Shown here: one piece after another, positions 1 through 7,271 of the stretch | How positions within the stretch are numbered: position 1 is the first letter of the stretch | Layout of the letters: each line of letters begins with the position of its first letter | Origin: an uncultured Chloroflexota bacterium | Lineage (GTDB): Bacteria; Chloroflexota; Dehalococcoidia; UBA2247; RBG-13-53-26 | Direction: 5' to 3' | Assembly (NCBI GenBank): GCA_937860285.1 | Contig: CALMBS010000440.1 | Coordinates: 1-19,318, forward strand | DNA length: 19,318 bases | Notes under the pieces: generated by a model | The model's input: the letters and a program-made list of their open reading frames with translations, nothing else | What the model was told of the DNA's origin: nothing | Database searches by the model: none | Position numbers and translations under genes: made by a program

Positions 1-1375
1 CCTGCCGGTACACCATGGCCTTGCCCGGGATCACCCAGGACATGCAGTTGCTGATCCCGTAGTCCCGCGCATCATGCAGCGGTATCCCCTTCTCCAGCAG
101 GTAGGGGACCATCATCTTGTCGTTGAAGAACGCCGGCTGCGCCACCCCCGTCCTCAGGCAGTCGATGGCCGAGAGCACCAGCGCCCGCGGTATCTTGTCA
201 TGGTACCGGAAGCACAGCGGCGGCTGCACCGAGTGCAGCTCCTTCGTCGCCTCCAGGATCATGTACGACAGCTCGTTGCTGGCGTCCCGCCCGTCCGCGT
301 CCACCCCGCCCAGGGTCACGTTCTGCCACGCCAGCCCGCCCCCCGCCGACCCGAACAGCCGCGGCGGATGGATGAAGCCCATCTCCTCGAACTTGATCCA
401 CACCGACTCGATCAGGTTCAGGGCCTCTTCCTTCGTGATCCGCCCTTCGTCCAGGTCCTTCTTGTAGTAGGGGTACATCACCTTGTCCAGCCGGATGCCG
501 CAGCCCACCGACGGCAGCTCGATGAACCCCACGATCAGGTGGATGAAGAAGAAGCACTGCATGGCCTCGTGCATGGTCCGCGCCGGGTTCTGGGGCACCC
601 ACTCGCAGATCTGGGCCAGCTTCTCCAGCCGGGCCTTCTCCTCCGGCCGCTTCTCCGCCGCCGCCTTCTCCCGGGCCAGCTTCGCATACCGCCTGGCGAA
701 GTCTATCGTCGCCTGCAGGCTGATGATGGCCGCCTCCAGGAACCGCTTCTGCGACAGGTACTCCTTCGCGTCCATGGAGCTGTCCTTGCCGATGGCCTTG
801 AGCCTCTCCTGGGCCTCCTGGATGATGGCCCCCAGGCCCACCCTGAGGATCTTCTCGTAGTTGGGCAGCACCATGTCCCAGGTGTAGCTGAACACGCTCA
901 CCGGGGTGTACCCGGTGAATATCTTGTACTCCGGCGGCACCAGGTTCCGCTCCGTGCCGTGCACCGACAGCTTGGCCCAGTACTTGTCGATCTCCTTCAG
1001 CTCCTTCTTCCCTTCGTCCGAAAGCAGGTGCTGGTACTCGCTGTCCAGGGCCTTCTCCACCCAGCGGAAGGCCAGCTCCGGGTACAGCGGCAGGGAGTTG
1101 ACGTCCGCCGCCATGTTGCCCACCAGCCGCTCTCTGTCCTGGATGTAGATGGTCATCCCCTCCAGGATCTTCTTCAGCCCCTTGGCCCTCCGCAGGACCA
1201 TGGGCTCCCCCTCCGTCTCCCGGTACGACTGGGTCAGCAGGCGCGCCCGCTCCAGGCACACCTTCACCTCGTTCCGGTAGCCGGCATCATCGTCTATCCT
1301 GGTCTGGCCCCGGTACAGGCCCTTGACCGCCTTGATGACCACGTTCTTCTTGAGCTCTTTGATCGCAGCGTCCAT
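1..1375 (-). CDS. Glycyl radical enzyme (pyruvate formate-lyase family), N-terminal 458 residues, cut by window edge
   Basis: Partial gene reading leftward out of the window; 458 residues are visible of a family that usually has about 800. The start ATG at 1375 follows a strong GAGGAGG site 7-8 bases upstream. The protein begins MDAAIKELKKNVV and is collinear with the PFL-like domain of glycyl radical dehydratases and lyases. Landmarks are HEAMQCFFFIHL, LPSVGCGIRLD, and a cysteine at residue 444 in DYGISNCMSWVIPG, where the family's thiyl-radical Cys is expected (about residue 430-490). These enzymes act in the cytoplasm under anaerobic conditions, using a C-terminal glycyl radical made by a radical SAM activase. 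Both the Gly loop and any activase gene lie beyond the edge. The active-site context is NCMS rather than the GCVE of diol dehydratases, choline lyase and hydroxyphenylacetate decarboxylase, so the substrate cannot be named. The family call is firm, the function unknown. Confidence 0.9.
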   Translation of the reverse strand, partial: MDAAIKELKKNVVIKAVKGLYRGQTRIDDDAGYRNEVKVCLERARLLTQSYRETEGEPMVLRRAKGLKKILEGMTIYIQDRERLVGNMAADVNSLPLYPELAFRWVEKALDSEYQHLLSDEGKKELKEIDKYWAKLSVHGTERNLVPPEYKIFTGYTPVSVFSYTWDMVLPNYEKILRVGLGAIIQEAQERLKAIGKDSSMDAKEYLSQKRFLEAAIISLQATIDFARRYAKLAREKAAAEKRPEEKARLEKLAQICEWVPQNPARTMHEAMQCFFFIHLIVGFIELPSVGCGIRLDKVMYPYYKKDLDEGRITKEEALNLIESVWIKFEEMGFIHPPRLFGSAGGGLAWQNVTLGGVDADGRDASNELSYMILEATKELHSVQPPLCFRYHDKIPRALVLSAIDCLRTGVAQPAFFNDKMMVPYLLEKGIPLHDARDYGISNCMSWVIPGKAMVYRQ

Positions 1376-1412
1376 GGTGTTCCTCCTCGAGTGGGTTTGG
1401 TGCCTATTTTTC

Positions 1413-1418
1413 AGTATA
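1413..1418 (-). promoter_or_regulatory. Candidate extended -10 promoter of the glycyl radical enzyme gene
   Basis: On the minus strand the sequence reads TGTTATACT, an extended -10 element (TGn plus TATACT, 5 of 6 matches to TATAAT). No good -35 hexamer lies 16-18 bases upstream, as is common for extended -10 promoters. Transcription would start near 1406, giving a leader of about 31 nt before the ATG at 1375. Confidence 0.5.
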
Positions 1419-1512
1419 ACATAAGGCCTTTCCGGGCCGAAACGTCCTGCGGGACGGCGGGGGCCGCCGGCCGCGGGAACCGTCCCCGGACCGGGCCGCG
1501 GCGCCCGGATGC

Positions 1513-1524
1513 GCTTGCGCAAGC
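1513..1524. promoter_or_regulatory. 12-bp perfect palindrome in the divergent intergenic region
   Basis: GCTTGCGCAAGC is a perfect inverted repeat without a spacer. It lies 38 bases upstream of the oxidoreductase start at 1562 and overlaps a weak candidate promoter for that gene (TTGCGC at 1515-1520, 16-base spacer, TAGGAT at 1537-1542). A dimeric regulator site is plausible, but in such GC-rich DNA chance is also possible. Confidence 0.3.
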
Positions 1525-1561
1525 CCGGGGCGCTGCTAGGATGGGAATTGGAGGTGCTGTG

Positions 1562-2221
1562 ATGAGAAGGAAGCTGGCGGCTCTGGGTCTGCTGGTGGCG
1601 GCCGGCGCTGTGGTCGCCGGCATCCTGCTGGCCAGGAGTGCCGCGCGGAACCCGGCAATGGTGGAGACCCTGCCGGAGGTGGAGGTCGCCCAGTACCAGG
1701 GAACGGACCTCTCATCGATGGCGGACTTCCGCGAGAACTCCATCAAGGGGGTGCAGCATGTGGATCTGGAAAGCTACCGGCTCACAGTCGACGGCCTGGT
1801 GGAGTCACCCCGGGAGCTCACCCTGGGTGAGGCCCTCGGCCGCCAGGCATATCAGAAGGTAGCGACCCTGAGCTGTGTGGAGGGATGGAGCGTCACCATC
1901 CTGTGGGAAGGCGTGCTGGTGGAGGACCTGATTGCGGAGGCCGGGGCCGTGCCCGGGGCGAACACGGTGATCTTCCACGCCGCCGATGGCTACACCACCT
2001 CCCTGCCCCTCGACTACCTGGCGGGCCAGAACATACTGCTGGCCTACCGGATGAACGGCGTGGACCTGCCCCCGGAGAGGGGGGCGCCGTTCCAACTGGT
2101 GGCGGAGAGCAAGTGGGGCTACAAGTGGATCAAGTGGGTGACCCGCATCGAGCTCTCAGACGATCCCGGCTACCAGGGCTACTGGGAGAGCTACGGGTAT
2201 CCCAACGACGGGGACCTGTAG
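1562..2221 (+). CDS. Membrane-anchored molybdopterin-binding oxidoreductase (sulfite oxidase / MsrP fold)
   Basis: 219 residues. The start at 1562 is chosen because GGAGG at 1550-1554 sits 7 bases upstream; an in-frame ATG at 1541 lacks such a site. Residues 4-24 form a hydrophobic signal or anchor segment, preceded by MRRK. The rest matches the oxidoreductase molybdopterin-binding domain: YRLTVDGLVESP, then LSCVEGWS with Cys105 at the position of the Mo-ligating thiolate, DGYTTSLPL, LLAYRMNGVDLP, RGAPFQLV, and the closing WIKWVTRIEL plus GYWESYGY motifs. This family binds Mo-pterin outside the cytoplasmic membrane and reduces or oxidises sulfoxide-, sulfite- or nitrate-like substrates; which one is not readable here. 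The Arg pair may be a minimal Tat signal, which cofactor-preloaded MsrP relatives use, but the usual SRRxFLK context is absent. It is divergent from the glycyl radical enzyme and ends 26 bases before a convergent gene. Confidence 0.85.
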   Translation: MRRKLAALGLLVAAGAVVAGILLARSAARNPAMVETLPEVEVAQYQGTDLSSMADFRENSIKGVQHVDLESYRLTVDGLVESPRELTLGEALGRQAYQKVATLSCVEGWSVTILWEGVLVEDLIAEAGAVPGANTVIFHAADGYTTSLPLDYLAGQNILLAYRMNGVDLPPERGAPFQLVAESKWGYKWIKWVTRIELSDDPGYQGYWESYGYPNDGDL

Positions 2222-2247
2222 CCCAATCCAGCGCGGAGAAGCGGGCG

Positions 2248-4779
2248 TCAGTCCCTGGTCAGCTTCCAGCCGACGAAGGCCGCCGTGCCCAGTCCGCCTA
2301 TCGCGGCCACGCTGATCAGTAACCAGGCCCGGGCCGGGTTCCAGCCGCCGGCCTTCGCCTCCGTGGTGAAAGTGTCGTCCGCCGATGCGGCCTCGTTGCC
2401 GGCGGCATCCCTGGAGATCACCCGGAAGTGATAGGTCCGGCCCGCCTCCAGGCCGGTCAGCTCGACGCTGTGGCGGGTGGCGAGAGCGGGGTCGATGGTG
2501 GTGGCTTCGCCGTACTCCTCCGTCGGGCCGAACTCCACCTGTGATGTCGCCGCCTCATCCGTGCTCCACAGGATGGTGGCCCCATCCTCCATGGCTTCAG
2601 CTGAAGGCGGAGAGATGACCGGCGGCGCGGTATCGGGAGGCACCGCGGGCGTGGTGGTGAAGGTGAAATCGGCCCCGCTGGCCTCCAAGCTGCCGTCTGT
2701 GGCCCGGGACCGGAAATGGTAGGTGGTGCTGCCGGCCAGGCCCGTCAGGCCGGCGGTGAAGGTGCCGGCGGCGGTCATGGACTGCGCCGCGGTCACGTTG
2801 CCGTAGCCGTCAGTGGCGCCCCACTCGAAGAACACGCTGACATTGTCGGCCAGGCCCACTGCGGCCAGGTTTCCGTTGAGACTGGCGGAGCTCTCCCCCA
2901 GGGCGGTGGCTGCGGAGGTGGTCACGGTGAGCGGCACGGCCACGGTGATGTAGCCCGTCCTGGTCTCGTTGACGCTGGTGGCGGCGAAATCAGTCACCTG
3001 CAGCATCACGGTGAAGGTGCCCGCGCTGGAGTAGGTGTGCGAGGGGGCCTGCAGCGAACTGACGCTGCCGTCTCCGAAGTCCCATTCCCAGGCCAGCGGG
3101 GCCAGTCCCCCGGTGGAGAGATTGGTGAACTGGACGGCCTGGCCCACCACCACCAGCTGGTGGTCCACGGAGAAGTCGGGCCGGGGGGCCGAGGCCACCG
3201 TGTAGGTCCCGTTGGGCACCTCGATGACTATGCCGGCGTCGCACACGTCATATGGCACGTGGCCCCCGGAGCCGTCGAGAACGGCAGCGGCCCAGGGCGC
3301 GTTCACCAGCAGGCGGGACTGGCCGCCCATGTTGGCCACCGTGAAGCTCAGAGACACCCCGGGGTCGGACACGAGACCCGAGACGGTGGTGTGGTACGAG
3401 TTCTGGGCCTTCTCCCAGTACTCCCGGAAACCCACGAACTCTATGCCATTGTCCGCGTAGTTGGACACGAAGATGGTGAAGTTGTCGGGACTGATGGAGT
3501 AGGGAATGGCCGGGCTGATGTCCAGCTCGTGGGTAAACGAGGGAATCACCACGCCGGCGGCCGAGACGAGGCTCCAGAATCCCCAGCAGTTCTCCCCCAG
3601 GTTGCCGACATTGGTCAGGCCGGCGCCGGAGCCATTGAGCCCGTTCCGGGACAGCAGCCCCAGGTGCGTGTAGGCGTACTCGGCGTGGGTGGCATTGTCC
3701 CCACCCTGAAGGCTGCACCACGTTGTCGGCGCCTGCCCGAACACCCCCGCCACGTCGGCGGTCTCGTTGTACATCAAGGACAGGGCGTCGGCCAGCGGCA
3801 GGTCGGACAGCCTGGCGCTGAAGTGTATCCCCAGCTCCCATCCGTCCGCGATGAGGGCCTTGAGCTCGGCCAGGTCCGACAGGGAGTAGTCGTCGATGAA
3901 GGTGGGATCGGCCCAGATGGTCCCGCCGCCCACCAGGGAGAGCCCGGTGTCCACCGTGTCCCAGGCATGCGGGCCATCGACGCCGAAGGAGGTCACCCTG
4001 GGGTTGGATACCGGGGTGACGTAGCTGTACTGCGGCACCGTCTGCTCGATGGAGTAGAGCTGCAGGCAGGCGGACTGTCCCGGGTATATCGAGTCGAAGC
4101 TGAAGAACATGAAGGGGTTCACGAACTGGTCGTAGAGAGTGATGGGGGCGGACTCCCTGTAGCCGGTGAAGGGGGTCGCCAGCTTCTCCACGTCATTGAG
4201 GTATATCCTGTTGATCCTGGTGACGCTGTTGGCCGTTATGCTGATCTTGAACCGCCCGTTGGTGCTGAAGCCCAGGTCCTGGGTCACGCTGCTGTACGAG
4301 AGTGTCGGGTTGTAGTAGCAGGACGTTATCAGCAGGTCATCGGTGGGGGTGTCATCCAGGACCCGAATGGCCAGCCAGGCGCCGCCGGCGAACACGTTGA
4401 TGGTGGCATGCTCCTCTGAGCGGCCCAGGGCCATCTCGAAACTGAGGGTGGTCGACAGCGAGGGCGACAGCCCTCCGACGAACAGCCTGCCCAGCGCGCC
4501 CTGGGTACCGTCGAATGAGACGCAGTGGTCGGCCCCGCTGTACGACAGGGTGACGTTCTCCATGTAGCCGCCCCCGACCTCCGAGGCCAGGCAGACGTTC
4601 CCCGGGACCTCGCTCATACCGGTGAAGTCCTGGCTGAAGACGGCCAGGTCCCCGGCCGGGTCGTTGGTGACGCTGGAAGACGCGGCCTGGACCTCCGGGA
4701 GCGCCACGCCGGCCGGAGCCAGCGCGGCCAGGAGCGCCAGGGCGGTGCAGACCAGAAGGGCGAAGAGATTATGCTTCAA
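2248..4779 (-). CDS. Secreted, C-terminally anchored multidomain protein with PKD and fibronectin-III-like domains
   Basis: 843 residues from a TTG codon. An in-frame stop lies only seven codons upstream, no ATG or GTG intervenes, and the next Met is after the signal peptide, so TTG is the only sensible start. Residues 1-33 are a signal peptide ending near VQAASS. Residues about 40-260 look like a beta-rich, lectin-like domain. Residues about 262-420 recall a polysaccharide-deacetylase (NodB) barrel (SFGVDGPHAWDT, LIADGWELGIHFS), but the second metal His of the HxxxH motif is not evident, so activity is doubtful. A PKD domain spans about 534-617 (WEWDFGDGS, HTYSSAGTFTVMLQVTD). Two FN3/purple-acid-phosphatase-N-like modules follow at about 618-712 and 717-808, both with TYHFR motifs. 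A transmembrane helix at 817-838 ends in KLTRD. It is probably a cell-surface carbohydrate-binding or adhesion protein. It has its own promoter. Confidence 0.85.
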   Translation of the reverse strand: MKHNLFALLVCTALALLAALAPAGVALPEVQAASSSVTNDPAGDLAVFSQDFTGMSEVPGNVCLASEVGGGYMENVTLSYSGADHCVSFDGTQGALGRLFVGGLSPSLSTTLSFEMALGRSEEHATINVFAGGAWLAIRVLDDTPTDDLLITSCYYNPTLSYSSVTQDLGFSTNGRFKISITANSVTRINRIYLNDVEKLATPFTGYRESAPITLYDQFVNPFMFFSFDSIYPGQSACLQLYSIEQTVPQYSYVTPVSNPRVTSFGVDGPHAWDTVDTGLSLVGGGTIWADPTFIDDYSLSDLAELKALIADGWELGIHFSARLSDLPLADALSLMYNETADVAGVFGQAPTTWCSLQGGDNATHAEYAYTHLGLLSRNGLNGSGAGLTNVGNLGENCWGFWSLVSAAGVVIPSFTHELDISPAIPYSISPDNFTIFVSNYADNGIEFVGFREYWEKAQNSYHTTVSGLVSDPGVSLSFTVANMGGQSRLLVNAPWAAAVLDGSGGHVPYDVCDAGIVIEVPNGTYTVASAPRPDFSVDHQLVVVGQAVQFTNLSTGGLAPLAWEWDFGDGSVSSLQAPSHTYSSAGTFTVMLQVTDFAATSVNETRTGYITVAVPLTVTTSAATALGESSASLNGNLAAVGLADNVSVFFEWGATDGYGNVTAAQSMTAAGTFTAGLTGLAGSTTYHFRSRATDGSLEASGADFTFTTTPAVPPDTAPPVISPPSAEAMEDGATILWSTDEAATSQVEFGPTEEYGEATTIDPALATRHSVELTGLEAGRTYHFRVISRDAAGNEAASADDTFTTEAKAGGWNPARAWLLISVAAIGGLGTAAFVGWKLTRD

Positions 4780-4782
4780 CGA

Positions 4783-4799
4783 CTGTCCCCGGGGGACAG
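4783..4799. promoter_or_regulatory. 17-bp palindrome overlapping the translation start region of the secreted protein
   Basis: CTGTCCCC, one G, GGGGACAG is a perfect 8-bp inverted repeat. It ends three bases upstream of the TTG start codon (4779-4777) and contains the only purine-rich, SD-like stretch (GGGGA). In RNA it could fold and mask the ribosome site; as DNA it could be an operator about 80 bases downstream of the transcription start. Confidence 0.4.
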
Positions 4800-4882
4800 G
4801 CTAGCTCAGCCATCTCACCACGAAGTCTCAGACGGGTGCCTCCCCATCACAAGGTCGTCACGTCCATCAGCGTTCGCGGCCC

Positions 4883-4911
4883 ATTATAGGCAGGCCGGGG
4901 TGGGAGGTCAA
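4883..4911 (-). promoter_or_regulatory. Near-consensus sigma70 promoter for the secreted protein gene
   Basis: On the minus strand: TTGACC (4911-4906), exactly 17 bases, TATAAT (4888-4883). That is 5 of 6 and 6 of 6 matches to the consensus. The predicted start near 4876 leaves a leader of about 97 nt before the TTG at 4779. The -35 lies just past the stop codon of the upstream synthase gene, so the secreted protein is independently transcribed. Confidence 0.8.
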
Positions 4912-4917
4912 AACCCG

Positions 4918-6162
4918 TCAGCGCTCGTAGAGCGGTGTCAGTGTGAGCAGCTGCCGGGCGATGTCCGGCTGCCGGGCGATGAAGAGCAGCTCCTCTTCGA
5001 CCAGCGGTTTCTGGGCCTCCACGTTGGCGTACCGGACCAGCTCCAGGACGCGGTGCGCTTCTTCCCGGTCAGCGAACGAGACCGACATTCGGCCCATGAC
5101 GTGTGTGAAGCCGGATATGCCGCCGTATTCCCCGGTGCATATCTCCCGGCCCGTCTCCACCGTCTCCGAGTCGCCCCGGCCCAGCTCCAGGTAGTCGTAG
5201 AGCTCGTAGTTGCTGGTATCCTTCAGCACTCCGTCGGCGTGGATGCCGGAGGCGTGGGCGAAGGCGTTGGCGCCCACCCCCGGCTGGTTGATGGGGATGG
5301 GGACCCCGAAGGCGTAGCTGGCGTACCGGGCGATCCTCCAGGCCAGGGAGAGGTCGATCTCATCGCCCAGCGGGTACTCCTCCGCGAAGCCCTTCGACTT
5401 GGTGGCGGCCAGGATGACGGCCACCAGGTCGGCGTTGCCCGCCCTCTCGCCGATGCCGTTGACCGTGGTGTTGATGTAGGCGTCCTGCCCGCCGTCCATG
5501 GCCCCCCTGGCGCCGGCGATGGAGTTGGCTACGGCCATTCCCAGGTCACCGTGGCAGTGGACCTCGATCCCCATGCCGGTCTCCCGGGCCAGGGTCTTGA
5601 TGGTGTCGTATATGGTGAAGGGGTTGTCGTATCCCAGGGTATCGCAGTACCGCATCCGGACCGCTCCCTGCTCCCTGGCCGCCAGGCCGAACCGGATGAG
5701 GAAGTCCAGGTCCGTCCGGGAAGCGTCCTCGGCGTTCACCGCTATGGAATCGATTTCATGCGAGCGGGCGGCGGCGACAGCCTCCACCATGGTCTGCAGG
5801 ATGTCCTCCCGGGTCTTGCGGCCCAGGAACTTGCCCTGGATCATCTGGTCGGATGTGGAGATAGAGAGATTGACGTGCCGCAGCCCGGGGACCAGCTTGA
5901 AGGCCAGCTCGACGTCGCCGGGCACGGCCCTCAGCCACCCCGCCAGCCGCATCGGCTGCAGGACCCCCTTCCGGGCCAGCTCCAGGTTGGCCTCGAGGTA
6001 GTTCTTCTCGTGACGGGTGGTGGGGAAGCCGAACTCCGACTGAAAGATCCCCATGGCATTGAGGTACAGGTTGAGCATGGTCTTCTCGAGCTTGGAGAGG
6101 CCGAGCTTGGCCGTCTGCACGCCGTCCCGGTTGGTCACGTCTATGATGTGAATCCGCCCCAT
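4918..6162 (-). CDS. Homocitrate synthase / 2-isopropylmalate synthase family enzyme, possibly Re-citrate synthase
   Basis: 414 residues; ATG at 6162 after GGAGGAG. A longer frame exists upstream but would overlap the previous gene and lacks homology. The DRE-TIM Claisen-condensing fold is clear: DVTNRDGVQ at 8-16 (catalytic Arg12 and Asp13), SISTSDQM at 100-107, NAEDASRT at 143-150, the metal-binding HCHGDLGMA at 202-210 (His202, His204), NGIGERAGN at 235-243, and HASGIHADG at 303-311. There is no LeuA-type regulatory C-terminal domain. The reaction is acetyl-CoA plus a 2-oxo acid. Its operon partner is an isocitrate-type dehydrogenase, so condensation with oxaloacetate to citrate with Re stereochemistry, known for related proteins in Dehalococcoides and Syntrophus, fits better than homocitrate formation. 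That assignment is inference. It is the last gene of the operon, 13 bases after the dehydrogenase. Confidence 0.87.
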   Translation of the reverse strand: MGRIHIIDVTNRDGVQTAKLGLSKLEKTMLNLYLNAMGIFQSEFGFPTTRHEKNYLEANLELARKGVLQPMRLAGWLRAVPGDVELAFKLVPGLRHVNLSISTSDQMIQGKFLGRKTREDILQTMVEAVAAARSHEIDSIAVNAEDASRTDLDFLIRFGLAAREQGAVRMRYCDTLGYDNPFTIYDTIKTLARETGMGIEVHCHGDLGMAVANSIAGARGAMDGGQDAYINTTVNGIGERAGNADLVAVILAATKSKGFAEEYPLGDEIDLSLAWRIARYASYAFGVPIPINQPGVGANAFAHASGIHADGVLKDTSNYELYDYLELGRGDSETVETGREICTGEYGGISGFTHVMGRMSVSFADREEAHRVLELVRYANVEAQKPLVEEELLFIARQPDIARQLLTLTPLYER

Positions 6163-6175
6163 CGTCTCCTCCCGC

Positions 6176-7267
6176 CTAGGCCGGTTCCAGGTGCCTGACC
6201 CGCTCCGCCACCGCCTTCGCCACCTCAGACGTGCCCGCGGCCGGGCCGGCCCCGCCCCTCTTGATGTCATAGGTGACCTGGCGGCCGTCCGCGATCACCT
6301 CCGCCACGGCTCTCTCCAGGCGGTCGGCCCTGTCCGGCTCGCCCAGGTGCCGCAGCATGAGCGCCGCGGAGAGCATCATGGCCATGGGGTTGACCTTGTT
6401 GCGGCCCGCGTGCCGCGGCGCGCTGCCATGGACGGCCTCGAACACGGCGATCCCCTCCCCGAAGTTGGCCCCGGGTGCGACGCCCAGGCCGCCGACGAGC
6501 CCTGCACACAGGTCCGACAGCAGATCGCCGTAGAGATTGGGGGCCACCACCACGTCGAACTGCCCTGGTTGCCGCACCAGCTGCATGTTCATGTTGTCCG
6601 CCAGCCGGTCCTCGAACTCGATGTCCGGGTACTGCCCGGCTACATCACGGGCCACTGCCAGAAACAGCCCGTCGGAGAACTTCAGGATGTTGGCCTTGTG
6701 CACCGCCGTGACCTTCCTCCGCCGGTGGGCCCGGGCGTATTCGAAGGCGAAGCGGACGATCCTCCGGCTGGCGGTCTCCGATATGGCCTTGATGGAGAGG
6801 CCGGAATCCCGGCCGAGAACCTCGCCCCGGGTCCGCCGGACCAGATCGATGGCCTCGGCCGCCTCCGGCGTGCCCTCCTGGAACTCGATGCCGCTGTAGA
6901 GGTCCTCGGTGTTCTCCCTGATTATCACCAGGTCGACGCCCTCGAATGGCGACGGTACGCCGGGATAGGTCTTGCAGGGCCGGACGCAGGCGTAGAGGTC
7001 CAGCGCCTTCCGCAGCGCCACGTTGGCGCTCCTGAAGCCGGACCCCACGGGCGTGGTGACCGGCCCCTTGAGGGCCGTCCGGTTCTTCCTGATCGATGCC
7101 AGGGCCGATTCCGGGAGCGGAGTCCCCATCGTGTCCTGGGTCGCCTGGCCCATGTGCACCGTCTCCCAGCGCACCTGGAGGCCGGTGGCCTCCACGGCGC
7201 GGACGGCGGCGTCGGTCACCTCCGGGCCCACACCGTCGCCCGGGATGAGGGTGATATCGTGCTTCAT
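6176..7267 (-). CDS. Isocitrate/isopropylmalate dehydrogenase family, isocitrate-type residues
   Basis: 363 residues; ATG at 7267 with an AGGAA site that overlaps the stop codon of the preceding gene, leaving a 4-base gap. The beta-decarboxylating dehydrogenase signature is complete: LIPGDGVGPEV at 7-17, RENTEDLYSG at 117-126, KANILKFSDGLF at 191-202, NLYGDLLSDL at 244-253, and HGSAPRHAG at 280-288. Ser80, Asn82, Arg86 and Arg96 match the isocitrate-binding Ser/Asn/Arg/Arg set of E. coli Icd (S113, N115, R119, R129). Homoisocitrate and isopropylmalate enzymes lack the Ser-Asn pair. The expected reaction is isocitrate to 2-oxoglutarate and CO2. The cofactor is unclear: Arg285-His286 replace the Lys-Tyr of NADP enzymes, and the Asp-Ile of NAD enzymes is absent. 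The basic residue leans toward NADP. The overall sequence style resembles mitochondrial-type IDH3 rather than E. coli Icd. Confidence 0.9.
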   Translation of the reverse strand: MKHDITLIPGDGVGPEVTDAAVRAVEATGLQVRWETVHMGQATQDTMGTPLPESALASIRKNRTALKGPVTTPVGSGFRSANVALRKALDLYACVRPCKTYPGVPSPFEGVDLVIIRENTEDLYSGIEFQEGTPEAAEAIDLVRRTRGEVLGRDSGLSIKAISETASRRIVRFAFEYARAHRRRKVTAVHKANILKFSDGLFLAVARDVAGQYPDIEFEDRLADNMNMQLVRQPGQFDVVVAPNLYGDLLSDLCAGLVGGLGVAPGANFGEGIAVFEAVHGSAPRHAGRNKVNPMAMMLSAALMLRHLGEPDRADRLERAVAEVIADGRQVTYDIKRGGAGPAAGTSEVAKAVAERVRHLEPA

Positions 7268-7271
7268 GTTC

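Noticed and set aside
74..1540. Long open frame on the plus strand across the glycyl radical enzyme gene, fused to the oxidoreductase
   Set aside because: It is the antisense of the glycyl radical enzyme. The composition is His/Arg/Leu-rich without any domain, and the real rightward gene starts at 1562 with an SD.
2716..4419. 567-codon open frame on the plus strand inside the secreted protein gene
   Set aside because: Antisense shadow typical of GC-rich DNA. It is Gly/His/Val-rich with no recognisable motif, and the opposite strand has a signal peptide and PKD/FN3 domains.
4780..4876. Cyclic-di-GMP riboswitch in the leader of the secreted protein
   Set aside because: Surface-protein genes often carry one, but I could not find the conserved GEMM core segments in this leader.
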